Shown here: positions 45,881 to 56,049 of the stretch, piece after piece
Layout: each line of letters begins with the position of its first letter
Position numbering within the stretch: position 1 is the stretch's first letter
NCBI GenBank assembly: GCA_944989445.1
Contig: CALYLW010000285.1
Span: forward strand, 1,805,299 to 1,869,298
Source: Ampullaceana balthica
Lineage: Eukaryota; Mollusca; Gastropoda; Lymnaeidae
Length of the DNA stretch: 64,000 nucleotides
Direction of reading: 5' to 3'
Notes under the pieces: generated by a model
What the model saw: only the letters and a program-made list of their open reading frames with translations
Told to the model about the DNA's origin: nothing
Databases searched by the model: none
Made by a program: the position numbers and the translations under genes

Positions 45881-47250
45881 ATAAGGTGTTTCACACGCTG
45901 AAAAATTTAAAGATAAAAGTCTAATACATCATTACAAAAAATACAAACAAAATAAAAAACAATACAAATACATTAGATTATTTCCATTAAATAGTTTACC
46001 GGTACACATTTTATAAGACGTCTTATTTACCGATGGAATTCCATATCTACTTTATTGCTGTTTAACTAAGGGATGAAATTCGTTGTTAATTCTGTTTTCC
46101 AATGATACATCATATTGTGTAAATTCTATCAGCCACCACCTGTTTTTTTTACCCAGCCCCTATTTTTCCAGTATTAGATGCTAGATATGAAGTTAAAATT
46201 CAGATTATCTATTAGTTAAATCTTATGGAAACAGAGATAAACCATTTTAAGGAGAACAATGTGTTGGTACCCCGAACACGAAGGAGTGGGCATAAGGACT
46301 CCAATTCGATTTAATTCAAATGGCTTATTAGGTTTATATGTCGTACTAGTTTGGTCTTATCTATCCATTAGTCCGGTGGCAATGATTAAACTTTACTAAT
46401 TTAGCTAATATAAGAGAAAGTCATATTCGTGTATATATTTTTTTTAAACTTTGTTGTGTTATGTTTGGTAAATATGTTTGAGTTATGTGTCTGCACAATT
46501 AAAGCCTTCTATTCAAATGGGAATTTTGAAACTTTGTAATAAGTGACTAAGGATTAGGACGTTACTAGAATTTTTATCACCCGTCAAAAAATGACGGAGA
46601 GTTTTCAAAATAAATACTCTCGGATTAAAAAAAATAACGTAATACAGAACTTTCATTTATTTATTTATTTTTATTTGATTCATTTATTTCATATTGAACA
46701 GTTTTTATGCGAGTGTTCGAAAAGTGTTATTTTTGGGGCAGCATATAAAATAAATCGATGCAGCGCCACCTAAACAGCATTATAAATTTCGCAGCGCCAC
46801 CTAGTTACATCCATACATACAGACAACGGGAATTATGTATATTAATTATTATAGAAAAGCAGACACACTAAGCTAAATATATGGATCAAGAGCATTTAAA
46901 ATATTCATATTAAGGAGATATCCAATCGTATATAATCATGAAACTCTATTTGTTTTATTTTTTTTATAGTTAAAATATATCTTTAACAAAATAACGATCA
47001 AACAAAATTAATTCATTTTTACCATTTTATCACGTGAGTTGTCTCACTTAAAGCAGTGCCTTTAATATTACCGTAATATTTAAACGCTACGCTATATTAA
47101 TAATGATTTTGACAACCATAAAAAACTAAATTTGAATTTCATTCCCACGTGTACTAAATAAACATAACTAATTGTTTTTGCGAAAGATCTCTACCACCTC
47201 GACATTTAAAAAAGCTCATATATATTTATGACACTGCATCGTAACACAAT
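45881..47250. repeat. Duplicated block, copy B (right of the hAT insertion)
   Basis: It matches 25795-26905 of copy A, interrupted by a 278-bp Helitron at 46565-46842. Landmarks: CCCCGAACACGAAGGAGTGG and the shared AGATCTCTACCACC near 47188. No gene was seen. Confidence 0.8.
46565..46842 (-). mobile_element. 278-bp non-autonomous Helitron, with an empty counterpart in copy A
   Basis: The minus-strand 3' end is hairpin CCGTCA...TGACGG, then GTGATAAAAATTCTAG|T. The other end has TATACATAATTCCCG, like the copy at 8440-8858. Copy A at 26475-26485 has GTTATTAATATAGAAA without the insert. It contains two GGCGCTGC-type words. No coding sequence was seen. Confidence 0.7.
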
Positions 47251-47559
47251 GGGCTTGTCATTATTTACCGAAGTCTAATAATAGAATTTAAATAAAAATC
47301 TGTTTGCATCCGGGTAGTGTAAAAGGTCGGTTGGTAAACTGTCTTCGTTATTCCTATAGAACTGAGCTGCTTGTGCAGCAAAACTTGTTAACAAGTGTAT
47401 TTTTAGGAAATTTTATATTTCCAAAAAATTAGGATTTTTTTTCCATGTCTTTCAATCACATGCGTGTATGTAGTAAACATTTTGTTGGAGGAAAGGTCCT
47501 TACAGAAAATTTGCACAACCTTGATTTTATGAATTTTAAATAAAAATAAGTAAAAGGTT

Positions 47560-49090
47560 ATATTATTTGATATATTATATAATGTGAAGTAGAACGTCCT
47601 TGCGAGAGTGAATTTAAGTTAATATGTAAATGGATCAGTGACTACGAATATACTTTTTTTGTTCATTCGCTCGTTCGTCCGTGAATATTATTCTTATCTT
47701 ATCTGTTTACAGACGCTCCTTCTATACAGAAGATTATTGCGTCCTACGCTTATCTATGGTTTGTGTTTAGTCCTGCATTTTTATTAGAGATTTAAATGTT
47801 GATAAAGTGTTGGTTTTCCTGGATTCTTCAGGCAACCCATTCCACGCCCGAATTCCGGACGGGAAGAAGGAAAATTTGTATGTGTTTGTTCTTGCATACG
47901 GAATAAGAAAGGTGTTTTTATCCTTATGTCTATCTGAGGGTTGTATTAAGTTATCTTTGTGTTGTATTTCTAAATTAGAATTAATTGCTTTATGTATGAT
48001 TACTACTTTGCTCTTGGTTCTTCTATCCTCTAGTGTTTCAAGGTTTAATGATTTAACTAATGGTGTTATTCTTGTCAGTTTCGAATATTCTCCAGTAATG
48101 AATCTGGCAGCTCTTTTTTGAATTTGTTCTAGTTTATCAATGTTTTCTTTGGTGGATGGGTCCCATACAGAAGATGCATATTCTAGTACAGGTCTCACCA
48201 AAGTGAGGTAGCATTTTAGTTTTATATCTCTATTACATTTGTTAAAGTTTCTTTTTATAAAGCCTAAGGTTTTGTTTGATTTTTTAATAACTTCATTGAC
48301 ATGGGGATTCCATGATAGTTTCTCATTTATTAAGACTCCTAAGTATTTTGCATCTTTAGTTTGGGTCAGTTTCATTCATTCATAATATTATTTACTTTGC
48401 TGTCTTTACTTACTAATACTGATGATGTAATTATAATTAAGTCCTAATCTTAGTGTTAGTTTATTACTAATAAGTACTAAGGCATATATATTTTATATTA
48501 ACCTATAAAACAATTTATATTAAATACATATTTTTATAAGTATAAGACGTATAAGAAGTATAAGTTGTTAGGACTATTTCTAGTAGTAGTGTTTACGGCT
48601 CCGAGTATCGAACGACCGCTTACACTCATTTAAAAATGCTTAGTTTAGGCTTATTCATTTTATTGTTCAATTAAAATATCAATATAATGTTAATTATGTG
48701 ATATAATATATTATGCGAAATGGACCGTCCTGCGAGGAATGATTTATGTAAATAAATTAGTGACTCGGCTCTGACTGAGGCTCTAGTTCTAGTTCATTTG
48801 CTGGTTCGTCCTTGAACCTGAACTTTAAATTATTTCATACTGTTTACTAACAATACTAATGATTTAATTATAATTAAAGTAATAATCTTAGTGTAAGTTT
48901 ATTGTTAATAAATACCAAGGCATATATTTTATAAGGACCAAGGAAAGCAATCAATATTGAAATAAATATATTTGTTAATAATTGTCTAATATTAGTACTA
49001 TTACTATTACGCTAGGACTAGTGTTTACCTAAGTTACGACTATCGAACGACCGTTTACACTCATCTTTAAAAATGTTTAAGCTTATTTAT
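47560..49090. repeat. Tandem duplication of about 420 bp, first copy split by LINE E
   Basis: 47560-47692 plus 48384-48670 matches 48690-49090: a TATATTAT...GTCCT-GCGAG start, GTTCGTCC, TAATTATAATTAA, AGGCATATAT, then TATCGAACGACCG. No gene was seen. It lies between the two halves of duplicated block B. Confidence 0.7.
47693..48383 (-). pseudogene. LINE E: C-terminal reverse transcriptase fragment (jockey/CR1-like) with tail
   Basis: A 202-codon frame (48375-47767) encodes the post-catalytic region of a jockey/CR1-type reverse transcriptase: YLGVLINEKLSWNPHV, LVRPVLEYASSVWDP, IQKRAARFITG, FFPSGIRAWNGLPEE. The 5' part with the FADD catalytic motif is missing. The minus-strand 3' end carries GGAGCGTCTGTAAACAGATA and a GATAAGAATA tail. 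AATATTATT occurs on both sides (47684-47692 and 48384-48392), consistent with a 9-bp target duplication. The frame is still open, so the copy is young, but it is 5'-truncated and cannot be functional. Confidence 0.85.
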
Positions 49091-50290
49091 TTAAGTTTTA
49101 TGTCTTCGGAATTTAAATAATTTATTCAGCTGAATATTAAGTGTAAAGAAATATTTATTTTTTTTCACAAAAATTTCACCTAGAATATCGTTTTTAGTGA
49201 GATCAGTGTATCAAACTACACTGTTGTTAAGGATATTTCAGAAATGTTTGACCTAAATCTCAAAATAGCCTAATGACCGAATGAGTTATGATGTTTTCCT
49301 GTCTTAGAAATGACAAAGCCTATTGTAAGTAATACAATATTTGTAACAGCGTCTATGAGATAAGTAACATATGGCACTCCCCCTTTCAAAAAGGAAAAAA
49401 GCAACTTAACCCATTGTAACAATAAACTAAATTATAGAAATTAAAAATGAAATGTACTTTCTAAAGTACTTTAAAGAAACAAAAGCAGGCGTATTAAAAT
49501 GATTTCAAGAAAATGTGTGTACCATATTTAGACAATAAAAGATCGAAATGGCTATTCGGACCAGGGTCGGTTTAGCGTGTGATTGCTATTCGGACCCGAT
49601 AGACTTAGTAATCGAAAAAACTAGTTTGTAAGGTGTAGTAAGCGATAATATTAAAGGATTTTCTTTATAAGTTTAAAAAGCACAATTTTCATCACGTCTT
49701 CCTGGTCTCACGGTAGTGTGAAGGCCTGCTGTCGTGGGGGTACAGGGTAATATTTCATTTGGGGGAAGTATTTTTTTAAAACTGCATAGGCTCGATTTTC
49801 AGTTGGAGAATTTTCTTCTTTTTTTAATTTTTTTTATAGTATTATTTTTAATATTCTTATAACCCTTTTGTTATTGGATAATATTTAAATGACTCACGTT
49901 CATCCCACTGCAACGCGTTCAACGCGACCTTGGGAGCAGTGCAATTGACAAATACGATTGGATGACCTGCCCATTGATATTTTTATAGTACGTCACTCAC
50001 TCATCAATTTTCGCCGTTTAATAGAATGTACTCCATTTTTCAACTTTTTTTTTGTTCTTCATAAAAATACTTCAGGCCAAAAACAATGAAATTAACAACA
50101 TAATTTTAATTCCCATTCAAACTAGTACTACACTGTGACTTGCACCCGGGTCCGATTAGCGATCACAGGCTATACGACCCGGTCCGATTAGCGATCACAT
50201 GCTATACGGACCCGGGTCCAAATAGCCGCAGCCATAAAAGATAACAGAAAGCTGGTCACTTTAAATAAAGTCTTGTTATAAAGTACATAT
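49091..50290. repeat. Duplicated block, copy B (distal part)
   Basis: 49340-50290 matches 28841-29790 of copy A. It includes the TIR element at 49554-50229. 49091-49340 is AT-rich without recognisable features. Confidence 0.75.
49554..50229. mobile_element. TIR element with GCTATTCGGACCC ends (copy in block B)
   Basis: It is the counterpart of 29043-29704. The right end carries an extra tandem copy of the GTCCGATTAGCGATCACA unit compared with copy A. Confidence 0.7.
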
Positions 50291-50319
50291 AATGGAGCAA
50301 AAATAACTCTTCCTTTTTA

Positions 50320-50440
50320 ACGTCTTTCATCATCATCAGTCCCGTGACCGTTGCGGTCGTTGGGGGAGCGCATGGACACATCAACAGACAACGATCTCCA
50401 CATCTGCCTATCTTGAGCGGCGGCCAGTAATTTATTCAAT
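50320..50440 (-). mobile_element. LINE D: extreme C-terminus fragment
   Basis: The minus strand reads AAAQDRQMWRSLSVDVSMRS and then PNDRNGHGT, the typical A-x-D-R-x-x-W-R ending of LINE reverse transcriptase proteins, followed by a GATGATGAT tail. The plus-strand frames 50480-50792 are not supported by any family. Confidence 0.65.
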
Positions 50441-50667
50441 CTCATCCCTGTTCATTCCTTTATGTAATCGAGCCAGCTTTTGATCTCGACAGATCAGCAA
50501 ACAAACCCGTTCAATCCCCCTTCCCACCCGGTTCTGCAAACATCCAAAACGAGACACAAGCACATTACCTCTTCCACTGCCCAGCTCTTCAAAGAAGTTC
50601 ACTTTGGCTATCTTAAAAAAATTAAAGACTTCACCTGTGTGCTTACAAAGTCTAGCTGCGGCGACTG

Positions 50668-50905
50668 TGTTAACTATTCCCATTAGCCGAAGGACACACG
50701 TGCATTGTGTAAACTATTCCCATTGGCTGAAGGACACACGTGGATTGTATAAACTATTTCCATTGGCCGAAGGGCAAACGTGGATTATGTAAACTATTCC
50801 CATTGGCCGAAGGACACACGTGGATTGTGTAAACTATTCCCATTGGCTGAAGGACACACGTGGATTATGTAAACTATTCCCGTTGGTCGAAGGCCACAAG
50901 AGTCC
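50668..50905. repeat. 40-bp tandem array, 6 copies, in receptor-type 5' flank
   Basis: AAACTATTCCCATTGGC followed by CGAAGGACACACGTGGATT recurs at 50671, 50711, 50751, 50791, 50831 and 50871, exactly 40 bp apart. A single copy lies upstream of receptor 3 at 54872-54916. Confidence 0.95.
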
Positions 50906-52400
50906 CGATAGTGACTTGATCTGAAGGATGAGAAAGATGCTGACTGTCAAAAATAAATGTGTATTGTAGGATCTGGAAGAAAATGATATTTTATTGTTTT
51001 GAAACTTTGAATGTGAAAACATCAATAAAGTTTAAACTCAGGATTTCTTAGTTTCAAAGACAGCACGAAGGTTGAGTTTTATATTATTTTATTATGTTTT
51101 ATTTCTTTCTGCAATCCTTTATCAATTTTTAAAAAAAATGAAATTCATAAACTTTTCAAGTGTTGAAAAAATAAATAGCAGCTCATTTCTTACCTAGAAG
51201 ATTGTATTAACATTTTTAAAAATTTTATATTTAAATTCAAGTAAATGTGTTGTTTCTTTATTTCTTTTATTTTTAATTCTATCCACACAAAAAACCTGAA
51301 ATTCTTATTTTACTTACATGATATATATATTTTTTTGTAAAATTAGTTAAATGATATATGTTTAATTTTTTTAATAGTATTTATTCAAGTTTTGAAAATA
51401 GTATCTCACGTGAGACTGGTGAGCACTTCATTCAAACCATGTTAACAAATCTGAGATCTCAGACACACAACGATGTAAAGTATGTGATTAATTATTTTCT
51501 ATATTTTACACTTGCTGCCTGTCAAAACGTCACCAATAAACGATCTAACTTTTCGACTTTAAAGTCAATTTTAAAATCTCTAAATAAATTATTCATTATT
51601 CTAATTTCCTTACAATTTTACTCAGATTTAATGGGATAAATCATAAATAACTCTTTTGAGGTCATTAAAATCAGAAAATATTCAAATGAACATTCCGTCT
51701 CCTCTAACCACGTATAAATAAAATTAGAGTTAACATTTTTAAAAGTCGATTGTTGATGCAGCTCTCATAGAAACATTTTCTTTTCTGGTATCAATAAAAA
51801 AAACAATATCAGTGTTGACTGAACATTTGTTTATGGTAACGATCAAGATTAGTAGAATTACTTCATCCCAAAATGTGTTTTCGTATATTGCTTCCATTTG
51901 CACAGCTTCGCATAATTAATTAAACAAAAAAGAATTGGTTTTGAATTTGTTTATTCTTTAGCTCTAACACTATCTATGCTAAAGATATTGAAATTTTAAT
52001 TTCGAAATAAATGTGTTTAGATAATCCTGATAGAAATTTTGCTATGTAGCGGCACCTTTATTTCCCTATCGTGTATAAACATTGTGTGGAAAGAAAGAGC
52101 GATTAAAGTTAGTAGCTAAATTGAGTGCTCAAGATGTCTACATCAAAGCAGGTGCATATTTTTATGCTTCCTTCTTTAAATTGCATTTTTTATGTGGATG
52201 TAGTGATGTATACAAATTTTAGCTCGGAATTGTGAATAATTTCTTAACATTTTATATTCCTTCATTGAATAAATAACTAATATATTGTATTATTAAATTG
52301 TATAAAACATCAAAAATTGTTTTAATGCACCAAAGACAATTTTGCGAAATGAAGAGACATGAATTATTTTATTTGACAAAAAAAAGCGCTATATTTTAAA
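50906..52400. repeat. Receptor 3-type 5' flank without a gene, then duplicated block copy C
   Basis: 50870-51260 matches 54875-55260, the 5' flank of receptor 3 (GTGACTTGATCTG-AGGATGA, ACATCAATA/T...AGTTTAAACT). 51340-52400 matches parts of copies A and B but lacks the Helitron terminus they share. The frame at 51358-51639 has no family signal. Where the receptor itself should be (below 50660) there is only LINE debris. Confidence 0.7.
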
Positions 52401-53321
52401 CACTGTCAAGATTTACACAAATTTAACCCATAAAAAGTAAAATCTTCAAAAGTGACATAAATTATTTACGTTTCTTTTCTTTTATTTTTATTAACTAAAA
52501 TATGTATTGTGTTTTAGTTATATAATGTGTTTCAGTAAACATACTACTATCGTCGTTGTCACCCTCTTTTTTCTATTTTATGACACAATCATTAAATATT
52601 AATTTTTTTAAAGTAATAAAATTCTAAATGTCCTCGAAGTTCTGTTTTCATCTCTGGCTCAGTTGAGAATAAAAAACGTAATTACAAATGCTGTGGAGTT
52701 TGATTTCATTATATATGAATGCTTTATGCGTCAAGAAATTTTTTTAAAGAAAAGAAAAACGTCGAAATAATTCAAAGGATTCTTCCTCTTGGTCTCTTTT
52801 CTAATTTCTCCCTTTTTCTAACTTCTCCTCCAAATTTTACCACCATTTGTGCAATTTCCTAAATTGTTAAAATTTATTTGCTATGTTTCAGTTATTTATT
52901 TTTTTTAGTTACCCGTGCCTGTTCTTGTCTGGCAAGAGGACCAGACTTATGTGCCTCACATTCTGCCTTCACTGCCATGTAGCGAACCATTGGAGTAGAG
53001 CAGTAAACCTTGACACACGTCTTTTACTAAAAGATTCATTTTGTTTTGCTCGAAAGCAAGTGCAAATTAACAATTTAAACATTTAAAAAGACAATTATTT
53101 TTTTTGTAAGAATTAACAAAACGTTTATTTTAAATGTTGTCTATTTTCTTCAAATATATTTACTTATCTTCATTATAAAGCCTTGTGGCATTATAGGAAA
53201 GGGAAATATATTTTTAACGTGTCCTCTAGTGACGTAGAGTTTACGCCACTGAGTATAAGAGAAGAAAAATGGTTTCAAAGAGTGATTGAATTACAATAAT
53301 TATTGTAACAATTCTCTAATA
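52401..53321. other. 3' flank of receptor 3, shared with receptor 4
   Basis: CATCTCTGGCTCAGTTGAGA near 52650 and the CCGTGCCTGTTCTTGTCTGG-CAAGAGGACCAGA stretch near 52914 recur at 60395 and 60711 beside receptor 4. The homology therefore extends more than 1 kb downstream of the genes. No additional gene was seen. Confidence 0.75.
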
Positions 53322-53727
53322 GAAGTTCTATGCTGAGATGCCGATTGTTAGATTTCTGAACATAAAGCTCTATTCCAAGACATCACTTCCTTGTCTTCTG
53401 TAGATAAATTTCTATGCCGAGGTACCGCTTGCTTGTCTTCTGTAGATAAAGTTCTACACTGAGGTACCGCTTGCTTGTCTTCTTTAGACTAAGTTCTATT
53501 CTGAGATATCACTTCCTTGTCTTCTGAAGATAAAGTTCTATGCCGAAGTACCGCTTGCTTGTCTTCTGCAGACTAAGTTATCTTCTGAGATATCACTCCC
53601 TTGTCTTCTGTATATATAATTCTATTCTGAGATACCGCTTACATGTCTTCTGTAGATGCTGAGATATTGCTTGCTTGTCTTCTGTAGATAAAGTCCTATG
53701 CTGAGGTACCGCTTGCTTGTTTTTCCA
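53322..53727. repeat. 42-bp minisatellite, about 10 units, overlapping the receptor 3 stop codon
   Basis: CTTGTCTTCTGTAGATAAAG, then TTCTATGCTGAGGTACCGC, recurs with CTTGTCTTCT-type marks at about 53348, 53390, 53432, 53474, 53516, 53558, 53600, 53642, 53674 and 53716. Spacing is 42 bp, apart from one unit shortened by 10 bp. The last unit is the end of the receptor 3 coding sequence (codons for QASGTSA and the TAG). Receptor 4 has about two such units. Confidence 0.9.
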
Positions 53728-54805
53728 CCTTTGAAGAACATCTGAAGCTGCTGAAAAAGATGTCCAGAAATTTTTTATTCATCATCAAATCCACGAAGAA
53801 GTTACAAGAGCTGTTGGTGAATACAGCAATTCTACGTGTTTCATATAGAATTGCAAGCGGCAAGTCATCGCTTGTAAAACCGTTTGGCGTAAGGGCATCC
53901 ACAATAAATGCGTAACCGTACAGTAGTGCGAATAGCAGTGCTAAACTGAGAAGAGTTCTCGTTGTTCGTTTCATGGACTTGGACATTACTGAAGCCGAGG
54001 ACGTGGAGAGTTCTCTGCGTATGCCATGTGCTAATTTGACTTTGACCCCTATCAAAATGCTACCGATGATGACCAGAATCACAGGAATCCAAGACGCCAG
54101 GGACGAAAAGATGAGCTTGTCAAATAAACTTATGATGCTGAAGTTCATGAGATAGTAGGACGAATAAATTGCCAGGCCTATTGACACTTCGCCGTTTAAT
54201 TTAGCGTAGTAGAATCTGCTGAGAAACGCCCCACTAACGCACCACGGTGTCCAAGACAGGAACACGCAAAACACTATGACCCATGCTTTCTTTGGTGTGA
54301 TAAGGCGCTTGAATTTCAGCGGGAAAAACACGGCCAGGCATCGTTCAACGGTGATGACGACGGGGACTGTGGTTGTTGTGTAGCCTCCGATGTTGGTGAA
54401 AACCCCATACATCACATTGATGACAAAGAGCGCGTAGGCAACGTTTTCCGGGAAAACCCAACCAATCGAAGCAGTGCCAGAGCCGAAGAAGATGAGTAAT
54501 TTGGTCACGTTCAGGGAGTAGAGTAAAGACAGGCAGTCAGACACCGTCAGAGCGAAGAGAAAGATGTTGGACGGCTTCTTGAGATTGTTGCGGAGCAGGA
54601 CGTAGAAGCTGAGGAGGTTTCCAAAGAAGCCGAAGAGGCAGAGCGCCGGTAAGATATAACAGTTCATGCTGGTGACCAGTTTCAAATAGATCTGATTCTT
54701 TGTTAATGTTAGGTAGACTTGCGTTGGTGAAGGGGCGGTTGTTGAGCCAAAGATTAATTCGCGTGTTGCATTGGTGGACATCGGCCAGTTGCTGTTGTTT
54801 GACAT
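53696..54805 (-). CDS. Rhodopsin-like GPCR, putative chemosensory receptor 3 (TM7 Tyr replaced by Asp)
   Basis: An intact 369-codon frame with seven hydrophobic segments: TM1 about 46-71 (G62-N63), TM2 79-101 (D90), TM3 121-157 (E154-R155-C156 for DRY), TM4 172-193, TM5 232-258 (P241), TM6 281-305, TM7 318-341. Sequons are N3 and N12. The motif that should be NPxxY reads NFFVD (335-339); receptor 4 has NFFVY. In family A receptors this Tyr takes part in activation and coupling, so the change could alter signalling; that is inference. The basic MKRTTRTL before TM6 matches MTRTTRTL of receptors 1 and 2. No Cys pair for the usual TM3-loop 2 disulfide is evident. Cys residues C356 in the tail could be acylated. 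The stop codon lies inside a 42-bp minisatellite. The start is the first Met (a second Met at residue 9 aligns with the start of receptor 4), so the true start may be residue 9. Confidence 0.88.
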   Translation of the reverse strand: MSNNSNWPMSTNATRELIFGSTTAPSPTQVYLTLTKNQIYLKLVTSMNCYILPALCLFGFFGNLLSFYVLLRNNLKKPSNIFLFALTVSDCLSLLYSLNVTKLLIFFGSGTASIGWVFPENVAYALFVINVMYGVFTNIGGYTTTTVPVVITVERCLAVFFPLKFKRLITPKKAWVIVFCVFLSWTPWCVSGAFLSRFYYAKLNGEVSIGLAIYSSYYLMNFSIISLFDKLIFSSLASWIPVILVIIGSILIGVKVKLAHGIRRELSTSSASVMSKSMKRTTRTLLSLALLFALLYGYAFIVDALTPNGFTSDDLPLAILYETRRIAVFTNSSCNFFVDLMMNKKFLDIFFSSFRCSSKVEKQASGTSA

Positions 54806-55260
54806 GGTGGGAAATAAATCAACAGAATATTATTTGTTCTTCTTCTTTTGTCTATCAACATCCAAGCTGCGAAGATTATGTAAACTATTCCCATTGGCCG
54901 AATGGCACACGTCCCGATTGTGACTTGATCTGGAGGATGAAGAAGATGCTGACGAGATAAAAACAAATTTGAATTGTAAAAGCAGGGGGGAAATGATAAT
55001 CTGAAAATTAAAATAAGAATACATCAATTTAGTTTAAACTGAGAATATCTTCTTTTTAAAGTCAGGACTAAAATCGACTTTCTATGTAGTTTTTATTATA
55101 TTTTTCTTTCTGCAATATTTTATTAATTTTTTTAAAATGATAAAGTCAGAAAAACAAATTATTTTAAAAATCTTGCAATCTTTCAGAGGCTGCCAAATAA
55201 ATAGCAGCTCATTTATTAACTGAAATTCAATTAAATGTGTTGTTTCTTACATTTTTCGAA
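54806..55260. promoter_or_regulatory. 5' flank of receptor 3, conserved with 50870-51260
   Basis: One unit of the 40-bp repeat (TAAACTATTCCCATTGGC) is followed by GTGACTTGATCTGGAGGATG. The 40 bases next to the ATG (AACAGAATAT...TTTGTT) also occur upstream of receptor 4. No TATA box or factor site can be assigned with confidence; a promoter is inferred from position only. Confidence 0.4.
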
Positions 55261-55954
55261 AATGTTAAAAATTTATTTACAAATAATACACGCACAAAAT
55301 GAACTGCATCAAAAAACATGAGGGTTTAACTGGTAATACTAAATTCCCTGTGTTTTAAGTAATTAGCCAACCATCGTATTATTTCTACATTCAAATACAT
55401 TTCTGCATGGCATTCATGTTCATATAAACTTACCTTTCGTGGTGAATTTTCCGTGATTTCAAGTCTGAAATTTTGAAGAAGAAAAAATTATATTAAATTG
55501 GTAAAGTGTTTTATATTTAACTAACGATTTAATTTTTTTTAGGTTGCATACATATTCCGTATACACAAACGTCTCTGATTTAAGATAACATCTCTTCAGA
55601 AAATGTGAGTGAAAATTCTGAATATTAATGCCGGTCTCAGAAGTCCTATTTCCACTATGAAAACCAGAAAATTTCGAATTTCCTGGGGGTCCTTCATCAG
55701 TAATTCTATTCTGCAATTAATTTTTCTTAAATTGTATTCTTTTTTTTTATAGCTTCGTAATGTTAATAACTAATAATTGTTTGAAACAAAGTTGAATTTA
55801 AATGTTCTATCGTGTATATTTGTGCAGCATTCGTTAAACTATGATATGTTTGTTGGTCGTGACACTGGGTACAATTTCTTAAAAGTCTCAATTTTAACTT
55901 TCAATTTAAGAATGAATTCCTCTAAGATATTCAAACACACAATAAACATGATTT
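55261..55954. other. AT-rich intergenic DNA
   Basis: No element or gene was recognised between the receptor 3 flank and the LINE target duplication. Confidence 0.5.
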
Positions 55955-56049
55955 ACATACACAATACCACATTTTATCAAACAAAAGACAAAATAAATTT
56001 TAACACAAGAAATTTGGTTTATTATAAGAAAGTCAAGAAGAGCACAAAT
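55955..56049. repeat. 95-bp direct repeat, left copy (target duplication of LINE B)
   Basis: It is identical base for base to 60093-60187 (starts ACATACACAATACCAC, ends AAGAAGAGCACAAAT). It flanks the LINE exactly at its two ends. Confidence 0.95.

Noticed and set aside
50480..50792. Possible short gene beside the 40-bp array
   Set aside because: The frames run into the tandem array, lack any domain, and the sequence to their left is LINE debris on the other strand.
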